64,000 nucleotides of DNA from Epiperipatus broadwayi (GCA_028023455.1 JAQFVV010006313.1:477519-541518); one strand, 5' to 3'. Counted from the stretch's first letter, positions 23,420 to 35,745 are shown. Numbers and translations are program-made. Notes: generated by a model not told the origin, from the sequence alone.

Positions 23420-24240
23420 ATTGTGGAAATGTTCAATTTGCATAATTTTATATTTTTGTAATCAAATTTAAATCCATATTGACAAAATTTATTATGATCA
23501 AATATAACTGATGTTGAAGGTTTATTTGTATTTTTCCTTGATTGTTTCTTTTTTGAATTCTATTATAAAAAAACATATGCTCTTTTATTCTTTTCTTCAA
23601 TGTACATTTAGATTCACTGATATACTGTAAGCCACATTTACATATCAATTTATATATAATACAATATTGATTAAAATTTGAATTTTGAATTTCAGAGTTT
23701 TTAAATAATTTATTTGTATTATTTGTTGAGAAAAAATCAATATGACACAAATCATTATAAATTCACCTAATAAGGTTGACCTTCTCATCTGATATAAATT
23801 GCATTGGAATCCATTTTATTTTGATATTATATTTATTTTTAGTTTTATTATATTGTTGATTTCTTTTAATTTTTTTAATAATATTAGTAATAGCATTTTT
23901 ATTATAACCATTTTTCAACAAATCATTAACAAATAAATTTACAATTTTTTATTTTATCATTATCTATTTTTATAATTTTTCATTTCAAAATAGGTATGAC
24001 TTTAATCCAGACAACTTATGACTTATAGGTACATGTGATTCATATGGAATAAAATATCTAGTTTCAATTGATATAGTTGACATAAAATAATCTAAATTGT
24101 ATTCATTATGTATTATTCGAATATCCAAGAATTTTATGGAATTGTATTTTCCTTGAGTTATTAATTTCACCATAAACAATATGCTTATTAAATTCATTAT
24201 GTTATTAATATCCACAAGTCTCAAAAATCATACAATTCAC
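23420..24240 (-). mobile_element. Penelope-like retroelement 3, C-terminal part
   Basis: The minus strand holds two coding pieces. One (24224-23985) includes KFLDIRIIHNEYNLDYF and SHVPISHKL, like the post-RT F-L-D and H-P...K linker of PLE proteins. The other (23750-23448) has CIIYKLICKCGLQYISES and TLKKRIKEH, a GIY-YIG nuclease with the terminal G of YIG changed to S. It is a different, better-kept copy than PLE 1. Frameshifts between the pieces and stops in 23760-23980 make it a pseudogene. Confidence 0.75.
23448..23750 (-). pseudogene. GIY-YIG endonuclease domain fragment of PLE 3
   Basis: A 100-codon stretch. The N-terminal portion (about residues 1-28) is Asn-rich. IYK (about 32-34) stands for the GIY strand, C-x-C-G follows, YIS (about 43-45) stands for YIG, and K-R-I-K-E-H (about 53-58) supplies the Arg and His/Glu typical of PLE nucleases. 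The domain nicks DNA to prime reverse transcription in active PLEs. Here it is cut off from its RT and lacks the conserved Gly. Confidence 0.65.
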
Positions 24241-24950
24241 TGGAGGGTATGCAGGGATAATGTTAATAATTTATAAAAAATGATGACACTAGTAAGTTTA
24301 CCAAAAGTAATATTTTTATTTAAAAGATTTGGCATCTTAAAGTTTCATTTTTTTTTATTTATTGAAATGAAAAAAAAAAAAGAATTTAAACTTTTTTGAA
24401 GTAATTGTACTTAGTTTAACATTAATTGCTACATTATAAGTCACCTTCATCACATAACTTTAGATAACATAATTATATATATATTATAATGATCTAAAAG
24501 GAGTGGAGAGCAAATCTAACCACAATCTGCACTACAAGGGTGCCATCTAGGCATTTGAACCTAGAAAAAATTATAAAGTAGGCAGATATGTGCTGTTAAG
24601 ATTCCACTTTATTTAAATATTTAGATCATTAGCCCATTGTCACTAGCTCAGGGAGTAGCAGAGATAATAAATATAACTTTATATTTTAAATATAAAAAAA
24701 TAAAAGCCACTGCCAGAAATTAACACATAAAAATATTTATTTACGCACATATAAAATTTTGAATCATTTAAATTTTGAGGAATAAATTTAACATTTTAGA
24801 TTTTTATATTAACTTTTAATTTTACATTTAAATTGATTTCAATGAGTTTAATATTTTATTAAGAGGGTCGAGTATGAATAGACTACATAGATCTGCATTT
24901 GAAAAGAAAATATTCTATGCCTTATTTAACCTTAGGCCAAAAGTTCGCAG

Positions 24951-25136
24951 TCAAACCTGCATCAATCCATCTGATACATTTATGTATTCAATGTAGCATG
25001 AAATACAATAGCACAAATATACTATACTGTCAGGAATGGACATCTGAACCATATAGTTAGAGAAGACATTGACTTTTGACCAATACAGGAATGTTACATC
25101 TGTATGGCAAGAAGAACAATAAAATAAAAACTCCAT
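24951..25136 (-). CDS. Conserved 61-aa ORF of block A, copy 2
   Basis: It begins MEFLF and ends SCYIEYINVSDGLMQV, like the ORF at 16440-16625 (same length, same start and stop). The middle third differs because of compensating indels. Conservation of both ends in frame could be chance in a young repeat or a trace of a former protein. Function unknown. Confidence 0.25.
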   Translation of the reverse strand: MEFLFYCSSCHTDVTFLYWSKVNVFSNYMVQMSIPDSIVYLCYCISCYIEYINVSDGLMQV

Positions 25137-25363
25137 AGGAAAGGACCGCGGTCCTTTTTACCAACTTACAATCCCATCCATAGGCAAAGGGTTGGTGTGG
25201 TGTATACAGTGATTCTGCACATAGCGAAACTCATACTACATCTACTAATTACACAAATATATCCAATCCATTGACCTAATTCAACTACGAAATAAATAAC
25301 CTAAGATTACCCTCCCTTAATATAACTTTACAAAACTATATAGTCATTCACCCCGAAATCAAT

Positions 25364-25621
25364 TTAGCATTTAAATACATTCGCACAGATGAATTTTATA
25401 AAATTTGTTTTATAATGTTGAGTATAGATTGGCTGCATAGATTCCACAGTTAAAAACATTCCAGAATAAACATCAAAATACAAAGTCATAGATAACGTCA
25501 ATTGCAGAGGGAATACAAGAAGCCCAATAGCATTCATCATAAGATGCTGCAATGACACCAATGACCTATATATTTCAATTGAATATGAAACAGCAACATA
25601 ACTAACTGCTAACGAATCCAT
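25364..25621 (-). CDS. 85-aa ORF of block B
   Basis: An open frame starting MDSLAVSYVAVSYSIEIYRS. The same DNA at 16760-17075 is closed by stops and has an insertion. The residue mix is hydrophobic but without a clear membrane span. No family recognised; it is most likely a repeat-derived ORF. Confidence 0.2.
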   Translation of the reverse strand: MDSLAVSYVAVSYSIEIYRSLVSLQHLMMNAIGLLVFPLQLTLSMTLYFDVYSGMFLTVESMQPIYTQHYKTNFIKFICANVFKC

Positions 25622-25842
25622 GCAACGTCTATACCCAACTTAAATTTCATGCATTTAAATAATTTATACAATAAGAAAAAAAATGGAAATGATTTTTATC
25701 AAACGCAAAATATATAAAATTAAACATTATTAATTAATCTGAAAACTTACAAAAGTCAGATAAAAGTTCATTCAAAATTTAGGTTAGCTTATTTATTAAA
25801 CTTGTCAACTCTTGATGAAAGTTCTTAATTAATTTTATGATT

Positions 25843-25917
25843 TTAACAATTGTTCAGTTCATATAGCTTACGGAAAAAGAGTCCAGGTTCTCGTTTTAAT
25901 TCCTGTGATGTCTCCAT
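25843..25917 (-). CDS. Short start-exon-like ORF of U4
   Basis: ATGGAGACATCACAGG opens 24 codons (METSQELKREPGLFFRKLYE then a stop). M-E-T-S and F-R-K-L-Y parallel M-E-T-S and Y-R-K-L-Y of the U1 ORF at 3402. It lies ~160 bases downstream of the U4 TATA box. TTCCGTAAGC inside it could be a 5' splice site, and TTTTGTAAGTTTTCAG (~25755-25739) a 3' site. Confidence 0.3.
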   Translation of the reverse strand: METSQELKREPGLFFRKLYELNNC

Positions 25918-26074
25918 TGGAAGATCAATCTAATGTTCTGGAGGTGGCATTAGCTGGATCATGGTATCATAGTCTTTTCATTTTTTAAATAAGTGAGAGA
26001 GAATGACAAGTGTGTCTTACTGTTCTTCTCACCAAACCAAGTTGGAAAAAACCCTATGGAAAACTGTATTTCTC

Positions 26075-26082
26075 TTTTTATA
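26075..26082 (-). promoter_or_regulatory. TATA-box-like core promoter of U4
   Basis: GGATACTATAAAAAGAGA on the minus strand, mirror of 15763-15770. Confidence 0.45.
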
Positions 26083-26561
26083 GTATCCACACAGATTCAA
26101 CTAACAAAACATCACTAATCCATCATTTTCATTAGAGTCTGGGCTGAGGCTTGGTGCTTCCATTGGTCAAGCTAATTCCCTTTATTCTCTTATCTAATTT
26201 TCATCTGACTTTTTAATTACACAAGAGCCCCAAGGCTAGACTGCTTTTCAATTAATAAACAATCATTTCCATTTACAGATTACAGTAATTAATTAATACC
26301 TGTTTCCATTTTTACTCACATTATTTCTTTATTAAAATATTTTTACATTTAAAGCTTGTATTTTTTTATCAAAAAAGTACATTCAAATACTTTTTTATTT
26401 ATAAAAAAATATATATTTTTAAAGTTTTGCATCTGTGCGAATATATATATATATGTTTAACAAACATTTTAATTTTAGCGTTTAGTTTTTTTTTTTAATA
26501 CATTTATTTTTATTTGCGAACTTAAAAGTTTTTATTTCAAATTAATGTAATGGCATATTTA

Positions 26562-26660
26562 TATATCGTTACAATATATATATATTTATATGATGTGTTA
26601 TATATAGATAATGAAATAGTATATTTATATATATATACAATATATATATATTTAAATTTA
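26562..26660. repeat. Interrupted TA-rich repeat, right edge of P2
   Basis: TATATAT runs broken by GTTACAATA and GATGTGTTATATATAGATAA; the degraded counterpart of the (TA)n at 15273-15380. Confidence 0.7.
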
Positions 26661-27696
26661 ACCATTACTATTTCAATGCACATTAACCATAGTATAGATA
26701 TTTATTTTTGCCTAACTAATGGTTTATTGTAATTGGAGCATTCAACATTTCAATTTTAATATATACATAAAAGCAATCCATGCATATAAACAACAATAAT
26801 CTTCAATCTGGTGTCAAAGCAACACTTATTTTATGAAATAAAGGTCATCCCAATAAAAAAGTGTTCTGACAGGATATTGAAAATTATTAATGTTGATAAA
26901 TGAAGGCTGTTTTTATGTAATTTACAAACAATTCTGGCTTTGAAAAAAATCAGCTATATAGTGAAGTAGAAAATACTGCTATGATAAGAAAAGTATGATT
27001 ATTATATCTGACAACATTTGCTATGAAATACATTCTATTAGAAAATAATCTACTTGAATAAATTTTTTTTCTTGTAAAATCTTTAATGTTTGGTATAAGT
27101 TGTTGTTTTTTCTTTGTAGGTGGTAAACATAGAGATTACATAAAAATCTATTAAAATGGCTACTTTTTTTCCAGATATATAAAAAAGTAATTATTTATAA
27201 ATTAAAATTGTATAGAAATAAGGAGTATTATTTATATGAATTTCTACCAGAGGTGTCACTGCTTAATGTTGAAAATTTGTAATATGTTTAACAACCTTGC
27301 TAAGACATGGCTGCAAGATAAGTTAAAGTTTTATATATTTTTAATATAATCTTGAAAAGGTTTTGTTGCTGCTTAGTGAATGGATGTGAAAAGAAATTGA
27401 AGTGCAGAAATATAGATTTAATGAATATTCGAAAGATCAGGAAATATATTGCTAATGTCTGGAAAGTAATTCAATAAGTCATTTCAAAAAGAAAAGAAAA
27501 TAATATTTTGTGTATGTTTACTGCAAGATGCCTTTAAATCTAAGTCATACATAAAATTAGTTGATTGTTTTTTTTTTTTTTTAAGATTTGCTAATAAGAT
27601 TTTTTAACTTAATAAAGAGACTGATTTATTTGAGGAAGACGTTGGGTGTGTATGGTTAGTGGAGCATATTATTCAATCATATTTTTTTAAAAAAAT

Positions 27697-27782
<86 letters not shown>

Positions 27783-27795
27783 GATATATATAGTA
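27697..27795. repeat. Two (TA)n tracts forming a fold-back
   Basis: ATATATCTACAATATA and, after ~40 bases of TA, ATATATGTAGATATA are inverted copies within the TA tract. Confidence 0.85.
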
Positions 27796-28276
27796 TTCAA
27801 TTAAAAAAAAAAAAAAAATTTTTTATTCTTTTATACATACAGAGATTTATATGTATAGATTTATTATTATGAATAAGCAGTTCTTTTTATGATTTATTAT
27901 ATAATATTTTATTAAATAATATGTGTTAAATTTATTTAACTTTCATTTTGTTAAAATAGAGTAAGTCAGAAAGGTGTGAAATAAGGATTATTAGATAAGG
28001 AGATAAAAAAAATGTACACGTGTGAAACAATGAATAGATCTGTACAAACACAAAGATGCTTTTACACTTATTTCTGATGGCTATAGGTCGCCAGCTTTGT
28101 TGTTATCTGTATCTTAAAATTATTTTTACAAAAGAGGTGCTTTGATGTAGATAATGATAGCATCAATTTTAAGTCAAACTTGTGAAGCTTTGATTTTTTT
28201 TTAAAGATAAAGATTTCCAGATGTTTTTTTTTCTTTGATTGAAATTCGCGATATAAATGATTTTAAACAATTTTTT

Positions 28277-28410
28277 TAGGCAGTCAGTTATAAAATTTTT
28301 AGAGAGATGAGCAGGCAGTCAGTTATAAACTTTTTTTAAAGAGAAGATCAGTTATTCTTAAATTTTTTTAGAGAGATGATCAGTTAGTCATAAATTTTTT
28401 AGAGTGAGAG
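28277..28410. repeat. Imperfect tandem repeat, ~40 bp unit
   Basis: Four degenerate units built on CAGTCAGTTATAAA, a T-run and AGAGAGATGA (starts near 28281, 28315, 28348 and 28380). Confidence 0.75.
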
Positions 28411-28796
28411 TCACTCAAATTATTATTATTATTTTGAGACTCAACTCAGTCGGTCCTTCCTTGTTATTATTCTTAAGCAGAAATGTAAGCGAACGCTTTA
28501 ATTTTTTTTTTCCTCACTCTTTGAAAGTTGAAAAAAAAGAGAGCAAATGAAATGTGCGTTTATATAAAGCAATTTCCAGCAATATAAAAGAAGAGGAAAA
28601 TGGAACAAGATTGAATTTATTAGAATTTAGTAATAATTATATAAAAAATGATATTAACATATTTGGTTATGCATAATACAATGCCTCTGCATTGCTAAAC
28701 CATTTTTTCTGCTTCCTGATTAATACAGAATGAGTCAAAATCGCTGATCTATCTATGAAGTCATGTATCCAGTAATAACCAACAAAATGATAAATT

Positions 28797-29057
28797 TTGA
28801 AGCCAACCATGCAAGCTATATGGAATGCTTTGTTCCGAGTTCTTGTCTTATTAAAAGCTCATTGCCTTCGAACCAATGGAGAAGAGGAAATAGGAGGAAA
28901 AGAAAATTTAAAACAGCTATGTAGAACCAAGTTTGAAGCCATAAATCAAATTTTTGTTGATTTACCTCAATCATCTAAAGTGTCGACAGCAATTTTTTTT
29001 TTTAAAGGAGAGAGACAAGCAAATCCACCGGTACCTACTTATTCAAAGTACTTATAA
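28797..29057 (+). CDS. Hypothetical ORF, weak
   Basis: An open frame of ~86 codons; the first ATG gives 82 residues (MQAIWNALFRVLVLLKAHCL onward). It is less AT-rich than its surroundings and includes NLKQLCRTKFEAINQIF. The mixed hydrophilic composition is more protein-like than most frames here. A nine-T run inside it encodes F-F-F. No family recognised; it may be a decayed transposase or host exon. Confidence 0.25.
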   Translation: MKPTMQAIWNALFRVLVLLKAHCLRTNGEEEIGGKENLKQLCRTKFEAINQIFVDLPQSSKVSTAIFFFKGERQANPPVPTYSKYL

Positions 29058-30675
29058 TAATGTTTTTTTTTAAATGGTAGAAGGAAGCCAATCAACAGTA
29101 AATAATAATGGAATTGAAGAAACAAGCAAAGTCAATTGATTCAGCATTATCTTAAAAGTATCTGCAATAACTTTCTTTTTTTTTTGTTGTTGTTGTTATT
29201 GGTGAGCAAAGAAAAGCAGTCTGAGAATTCAAATTCAGGACATTAATAAGAAGTAAAAAGTAGACGGGTAAATATGAACTTTCTTTAACCGATTTTATTC
29301 TTTTACTTATTAAAAGTAAACCTTAATTTACTGGTCAAAGCAATTTTCTTTTTTGATACAGAAACATTAAAGACTTGTTTATCTATAGTTATTTGCAATA
29401 TCTCACTACATAGCACAAACATAGTTTAAATCTTTAAACTTAAATTTTTCATTATTTTTTTTATTATATATTGTAATGTTGAAATGTTTTTTTTTAATTG
29501 TTCTTCAGTTGTTAATGATGATGAGCAACCTATAGATATATGCATTTATAATGTTTTTTTTATTTTTATTTTATCTTGTTGCATATTAAAAATTAATATA
29601 TGTATTTTATTTTCTTTCGCTATAAGGTTGCAAAAGAAAAATATATTTTTATATATGTGATTTTTGGGTATACATTTTAAACATATATGTTAACATTACC
29701 GAATGCGTGAATGTGTAACTGCTTACCCAAACACATCAAAGAATAGGTTATATATGATTAGTTTAAAATGGTAAATTAAAAAGTAGGGCATTACATTTGA
29801 ATGGAAATGAAATAACATATACAAGTAACACCTGAAATTTATTTTATGATATGATGAGTAAGAAAAGTCTTAAATAAGCATTTATAGAATATGTATTTTT
29901 TTTTCTAATATTGATTTAAGTCAGCTTATTTTGAGATATCAAGAAAGATGACAAACCTATATATTAAGTTTATTTGCTTATACGTATATAAATTTTGTAT
30001 ATTAATAAGCCATTTATTTAATTGTCGATTTAACTTTAAAGAAGAAAAGAAAGAGTAGTAGTGTTAATAAAATATAATTATATATCTTAATTGGTTTCCG
30101 AGTAATTATTAAGAATATTTTTTTTTGTTTTGTTTTTGTCCTTATTCTATCATTTTAATTCGTTATCATTGCTCGCAGTTATTAAGTATTACCATTCATA
30201 TATATTGAGCAATCACTTGCAAATATTAAGCGTCCGCAAAATAATAGGTAAACCAGAATGTTGATATTTAAGTATTTAAGGATTATGCTTGAGAATAGCC
30301 AAATTTTGATAATTATAGTTCAACATAGAAAGCTAAAATTGTGTTGTGTCCATGAATTTAGATCATCCTCATCAAAGATGGATATCATGTTATTAGTTAA
30401 AAATGTTTCAAATAATACTATATAAAAGTTATGATCGCCATCAATCATCATTAATAAATTATAATCATTAAATTTAATGTTTAGCGTAATGAATATGTTT
30501 TAGTAAATAAGGGTTTATAGAAAATTGAATATTGTGCAAAGAGATTCATGATGATCAATCATCACCATTAGTATTATTAAATCCCAGTATGAAATATGAT
30601 AATTTTAATAGATGCCTATAAGTTTATAAAGATGAATTTATTGTTGTGAATTTATTGATAAGCCATGGCTGGTAT

Positions 30676-30765
30676 CATCATCACCATTATAATCATTATT
30701 ATGACATCACTATTATTATCATTATTATGATATTATTATCATCATCATCATTATTACCTTTATTA
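30676..30765. repeat. ATC/ATT-rich simple repeat
   Basis: Interrupted trinucleotide runs (ATCATCATCACC, ATTATTATCATCATC). Confidence 0.85.
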
Positions 30766-31778
30766 TGATAAATAATCTAATTAAATGGCCATCAATATCA
30801 ATAATGGTCTTCACATGCTTGTTTGGAAGCCATTAATAGGATTATACATGTCTGTTCATCAATATACGCTAATGAGCTAGCAATGTCTATAAGAATCTTT
30901 GATCTATAGTATAAACTTTGGTAATATTGGGATCTTGTAATTTTATCAATATAGATAAAATGTAAGAATGTCATTTTTGTTCAATAGTCATCCAAGTCAT
31001 GTGTAATAAATATGTACTGAATGAGTTTGAACTCAAGTACACTATAAATAGATACTTATCTAGATTGAAAACAATCTAGTGGCGCTCATGGGAAAACACA
31101 TGTACTTAGCTAAACTGAATAAAGAGTGATATCATCCCTTTCCAACTTCATAATATTAGTTTTATAAAATATATTTTTTTATAAGTTGTCATGAACAGCA
31201 CCAGTGTGTGCATATGACCATGAATGGTCTTATATATTTGGAAAGAAGGATAGAAGGATTCTTTGTTAGAAGAATCTAGTATTGGAGATAAGCATAAGGC
31301 ACTCCAGAAATCTCACAGTGGGTATTTTTATTCAGTTGCTATGTTTAATATTATTTTTATTAGATGACAATGTCCAGTATGTTTTATTGTTCAAATGACT
31401 GCCCCAATATATAAATAAATACCAAGAATCTTTAATGCTGATATTTTCAAGTGGCACAGTGATTCTATAATTTCTTTATCTATGCTATTATGAATTGATA
31501 TAGTTACATGGTACAGATTGGATAGGCATATATCTAATAATTAATAATTTCCCCTATCTAAATATTTATTATGGTTACAAATGTGACATATTGAAATGGT
31601 TACAAATTATAGTTACCAATACATATCTTTTATATTAATTTAATAATTACAAATACATATTGATATTAATTTATAAAAAATTGTTACAATATATATATAT
31701 ATATATAAAGAGGCTTGAAGAGTAGTGGAAAAAACGTAAATTTAAATATAGAATAAAGAAATTGAAAAATAATGAAAT

Positions 31779-31970
31779 ATGGATTTTATTTGTATCCCTC
31801 AATGTGTATATAAGGAACAGAAGAAAATTAGATGTACTTTGCTAGAATGTACCTTATGTGATAATGTTTTTCATTTGAAGTGCTTAAAAAAGACTAGGAA
31901 AAATTTAATAGGTGTATGGTTATGTGGAACATCTATAAATGTGATAAAAGAGGTGAAAAATGGTTTCTAA
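31779..31970 (+). pseudogene. PHD-finger ORF1 fragment of the LINE
   Basis: 63 codons with C-x(n)-C spacing: ECTLCDNVFHLKCLKK, then W-L-C. The C-x2-C, F-H-x2-C and W-x-C pattern is that of a PHD-type zinc finger, though some of the first ligands are unclear. In CR1/L2-like elements such fingers sit in ORF1, the RNA-binding particle protein. It ends in a stop 30 codons after the finger; the coiled-coil part continues in other frames. Confidence 0.55.
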
Positions 31971-34182
31971 GTGCAGATAGTGTAAAGAAATGTCAAGAAA
32001 AATGGAGGATAATGTAGTTAAGGAAGACAGAATAGAGTATGTATTTAGTGAAGTGACAAGAGATATGGATAACAAAATAAGTAGTGTAATGGAGATGGTT
32101 AGCTATAAAATAAATAAGATAAAGGAGTAGATAAAGGATGTAGAAGTCATATTAAAATTGTTAGAGATAAAGTGTGAACAGATCAAGAAATTATTGAATA
32201 GAAATGATAAGGAAGAACTAGATAAAAAAGTCAAGAAGGTAGAAGTGAATGTTATGGAAGAATTAAAAAAAGTAAACTATGAGTCCGTCTTGATAAAAGA
32301 TTTTTAATTAAAGAATGTGGAGATATAATTGCAAAGAAAAATAGAAATATGTATGTAATAGTATGTTTTTCTTGAGGTAGAAGTAGGGGTGTTACAGATA
32401 AGATAATGAAATAAAGAAGTAGAGATGTTTATTTTATAATACGAACAATTAATTTCACAGAGTAATCAGAGAGAGTAATGGATTTGTGTAAGATTAAATA
32501 AAGAGTAGTAATAGTTGAATTAATACAAAGATTTGATAATGGATATATGTTAGAGAGGTCACCTTCTATAAATGACAGATTGAAAAAGTTATGTGAGAGA
32601 AATAATGTTATGTTTGTTGGATAAGAGGGATTTTTTTTATTAATAAAAGGGAGTTATATAGTAAAGGTAGATTGCACTTAGCAAAACATGGAAGTGAGAC
32701 ATTAGAAGGGGATTGATTTATAAAACTATAATTTGGTAAACATATAAAGGGGAGTAGGATTTAAATTATCTTATTATCAAGAAAAAGGTTAAGAATGGAT
32801 AATATATAAGAAGGAAACAAAGTATCTGATTTACATAGAAATGTAGATGTGAAGAGGGAATAGATATGTAAAACTAATAATAAGCAAGGTAATTAATAGT
32901 GTAATAGTGAAGAAAGAGTTTAAAGAATTTATAAAAGGGTAGCAAAAAAAAATTGTTAAAATTGGATATTTGAATATACAAGATGATATGAGACCAGAAA
33001 ATTGGCTGGAAATAAACCAACAGTTAAAAATAAAGAATTTGAACTATTAGCAGTAGTGGAAACACATCTAAGAGAAGAAGAAAATCCTAGACTGAAAAAC
33101 TTGGTATGGCAGAATATAAATGGAAAAGAAAAAAGGTGATCATATAGAAGTTATGTCAAAAAATAATTAAATACTGTTAAGCATCAAGAAAATTTGTGAA
33201 TGAAGACAAGAATGAATTGTGTATATAGTGTATATGGCCACTGGTGATAGTCAAACTATAATGGAGTGGAACAGTAGCATACAAGAATGCCTAGTTAAGG
33301 ATATATAGGGTTCCAAAAAACAGGAAGTAAATAATGATTATAGATGATATGAATGAACATATTGAAGAAATTGATGATGTGGATAACAAGAATGGGCAAC
33401 ATTTGAAATATTTTTGTCAGAGAGTGAATTTAACCATTGGAAACTTACCATATGTTTATGAAGGGTAATAGACATGGTCTAGAAATAATATATTTCACTC
33501 AATAGATTATGTATTAGTAGAGAAAGAGACAATAAATAATGTATGAAAAATTAAAGTGTTTTATAATAAGAGAGTATGTAATAGTGATCATAGTTTCTTA
33601 ATAATAGAAATGATTAGTAATGTGGTGGAAGAGAGTAATAAATATAGAAAGGTTAGTGAAAGATGTGGATGGGGAATGAATGATAAGAATAAGTTAGAAG
33701 AATATAAAATAAAAGTAGATGAAATTATGGAGTAGTTTGTTGAGGATAAATATAAGAACTAGTAGGGTGAGTGGGAAAAGTGGCAAATAGGCTATTAGGT
33801 GATAATATTTAGAAAAATTGAAGTAATAGAAAAATGAGAATTAGTAAAAGTGCAAAATAGAGGGGTAAAGCATGCAGAGAATATAAATGTCTATTAAAAG
33901 CAAAGAAAGTGAAAAAAAAAATGTTCATATTAAATGGGGAAATTATTTACCAAGAAAGAAGTTGGCTAAAATAGATAATTATAAAAAGATAATTAAATAG
34001 TAAATTATTGGAGAATATTAATAAAATTCAAAAAGATAGGAGTAAAAAAAAAATATAAATATATTAAAAGAATGATTGTAGGGGAGTTGGAGATAATGTT
34101 ACTAAATGATGAGGAAAAAAAGTATAGCTCTAGAGAATAATTAGACACAATTTTAAATCAGTATGTAAAGGATATAGAAAAG

Positions 34183-34972
34183 ATGTTAGACATGAAGAAC
34201 GGAGTGATAACAAACATGAAAGCATATAATAATGGAAATATTAGATTTACAGAGAATGAATTGAATGAGGCAGGGAAGAAAATTAAAAAGTGGAAAGCAA
34301 GAGGTTTAGATGTATGTGCAGCAGAGATGGTCATTTATTTTGGAAATAGGTCAAAAGTACAAGAATAACACTATTATTTAAAGGAAAGGGTAATTATCAT
34401 AGAAAGTTAAACAATTATAGACCAATAGCAGTAATGGAAGTGTTATGTAAAGTTTTTGCATATATGTTGGCTAAAATGAAGATAAAATGGATGAAAAAAC
34501 ATAATATTGTGGGAGAAATGCAAGGAGGTTTTCAATTGGACGGGTGTTTAGGAAATAGTTTCTTTGTTGTCACACAATTTATAGATATGAGTAGAAATAC
34601 AAGTAGATAGTTACATAAAAGCTTTATAGATATAGAAAAGGCTTATGGTAGAGTAAATATAAATAAATTATGGATAAGTTTAGTAAATTTGGAAATGAAT
34701 GGAGATTTAATGGATATTATTACATGAAAATAATTACTATACATATCAATTAGGAAATATAGAATCTGTTAGAGGTAAAAGTGGATTGGAACCAAAAAAA
34801 TTATCTCTATGTCACCTATTTTGTTTTTGTTATACTTGAGAGAAATAGAAAGAGAAATAGAAAGACTAGGAAGAAAAGTAGAGATATTATTAGTAGATGG
34901 AAAGGGAGTATATATTTATCAACAGGTCTTTTATTTGCTGATTATATATATTTTCTTGTGAACAGGAAATAG
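34183..34972 (+). pseudogene. Reverse transcriptase region of the LINE
   Basis: It includes the pre-RT segment NELNEAGKKIKKWKARGLD (34255-34312), RT fingers NNYRPIAVMEVLCKVF, QGGF, palm motif A FIDIEKAYGRVN (the consensus second Asp in A-Y-D is Gly here), and motif C FADY. Frameshifts are needed between most motifs. Loss of the second catalytic Asp means it is inactive. Confidence 0.7.
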
Positions 34973-35737
34973 TGAAGATATAGAAGTTATGGTGAAAATA
35001 TACACAAGGGTGGGTAAAAGGATGGGAATTAAATTTAGTGAAAAAAAAATCAAAGCAATGATGATAAATGCTGGAGTAAGAGAAGAAAAGTAATTTTTAT
35101 TTGGGGATATAATGTTAAATGTGGCAAATAAATATAATTATTTGGAAACCATCTTAAATAATCAGAGAAATTGTTTAGATTAATGGAGAAAAAATAATAA
35201 ATGAAGCGAAGAGAAGAAAGAAACTGATAAAGAAATTAACAATGGTTTTATATATTAAATATGATATAACAAAAATTGTATGTAAGTTAGTGGCAGTCAC
35301 AGTGTTAATGTATCGTAACAATACATTATGTGTCAGTAAAGGGATGTTAGATTATTTTAAAAAAATACAAAGAGAAGTAGGAAGATATGCATTAGATGCA
35401 GATGTGTGAATGACAAAAAAGGCAATTCAAGTTTTTTTATAGAGATTCAAAAAGCAAAATAAAACATTTGATAGATTGCAATTATAGACAATAAGAGCAT
35501 GGCCAAAATATTATTTAATTGGGTTATGACTAAATGACAGGAAACAAAGTGGGTGAGAAAAGAAGCATGATATGCAGAAGATTTAGGTAAAGACTTTATG
35601 TCAGTATACTTATACAAAAGGTGGGATGATTTTGTAAGGGAAATTACTAGTGCTATAGTGGCAAGAAATGGAATAGAAAAATTGATGCATTAATAAAAAA
35701 TAGTGAGTTGAAAAGATACCAAAAAAAGTATGGAGAG

Positions 35738-35745
<8 letters not shown>

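Larger units (their letters stand above)
24480..26570 (-). repeat. Palindrome P2, right outer arm (unit U4)
   Basis: Inverted partner of 15385-17490. On the minus strand it carries in order the AGTTCGCAAATAAAA end, CGCACAGATG, a TATA box, a start codon, a splice-acceptor-like site, block B, a second CATCTGTGCGAA-like motif (~25390), block A, and block C with GGTTCAAATGCCTAGATGG. The second copy of the CATCTGTGCGAA motif between B and A suggests an ancestral tandem arrangement. No transposase or RT is readable. Confidence 0.65.
26660..31700. other. No gene recognised
   Basis: AT-rich DNA with simple repeats: a (TA)n fold-back at 27697-27795, an imperfect tandem repeat at 28277-28410, poly(T) runs and ATC/ATT-rich stretches at 30360-30765. 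One weak ORF is listed separately (28797-29057). Confidence 0.6.

Noticed and set aside
34183-34972. Separate small genes at 34183-34368 and 34781-34972
   Set aside because: They are pieces of the LINE reverse transcriptase.
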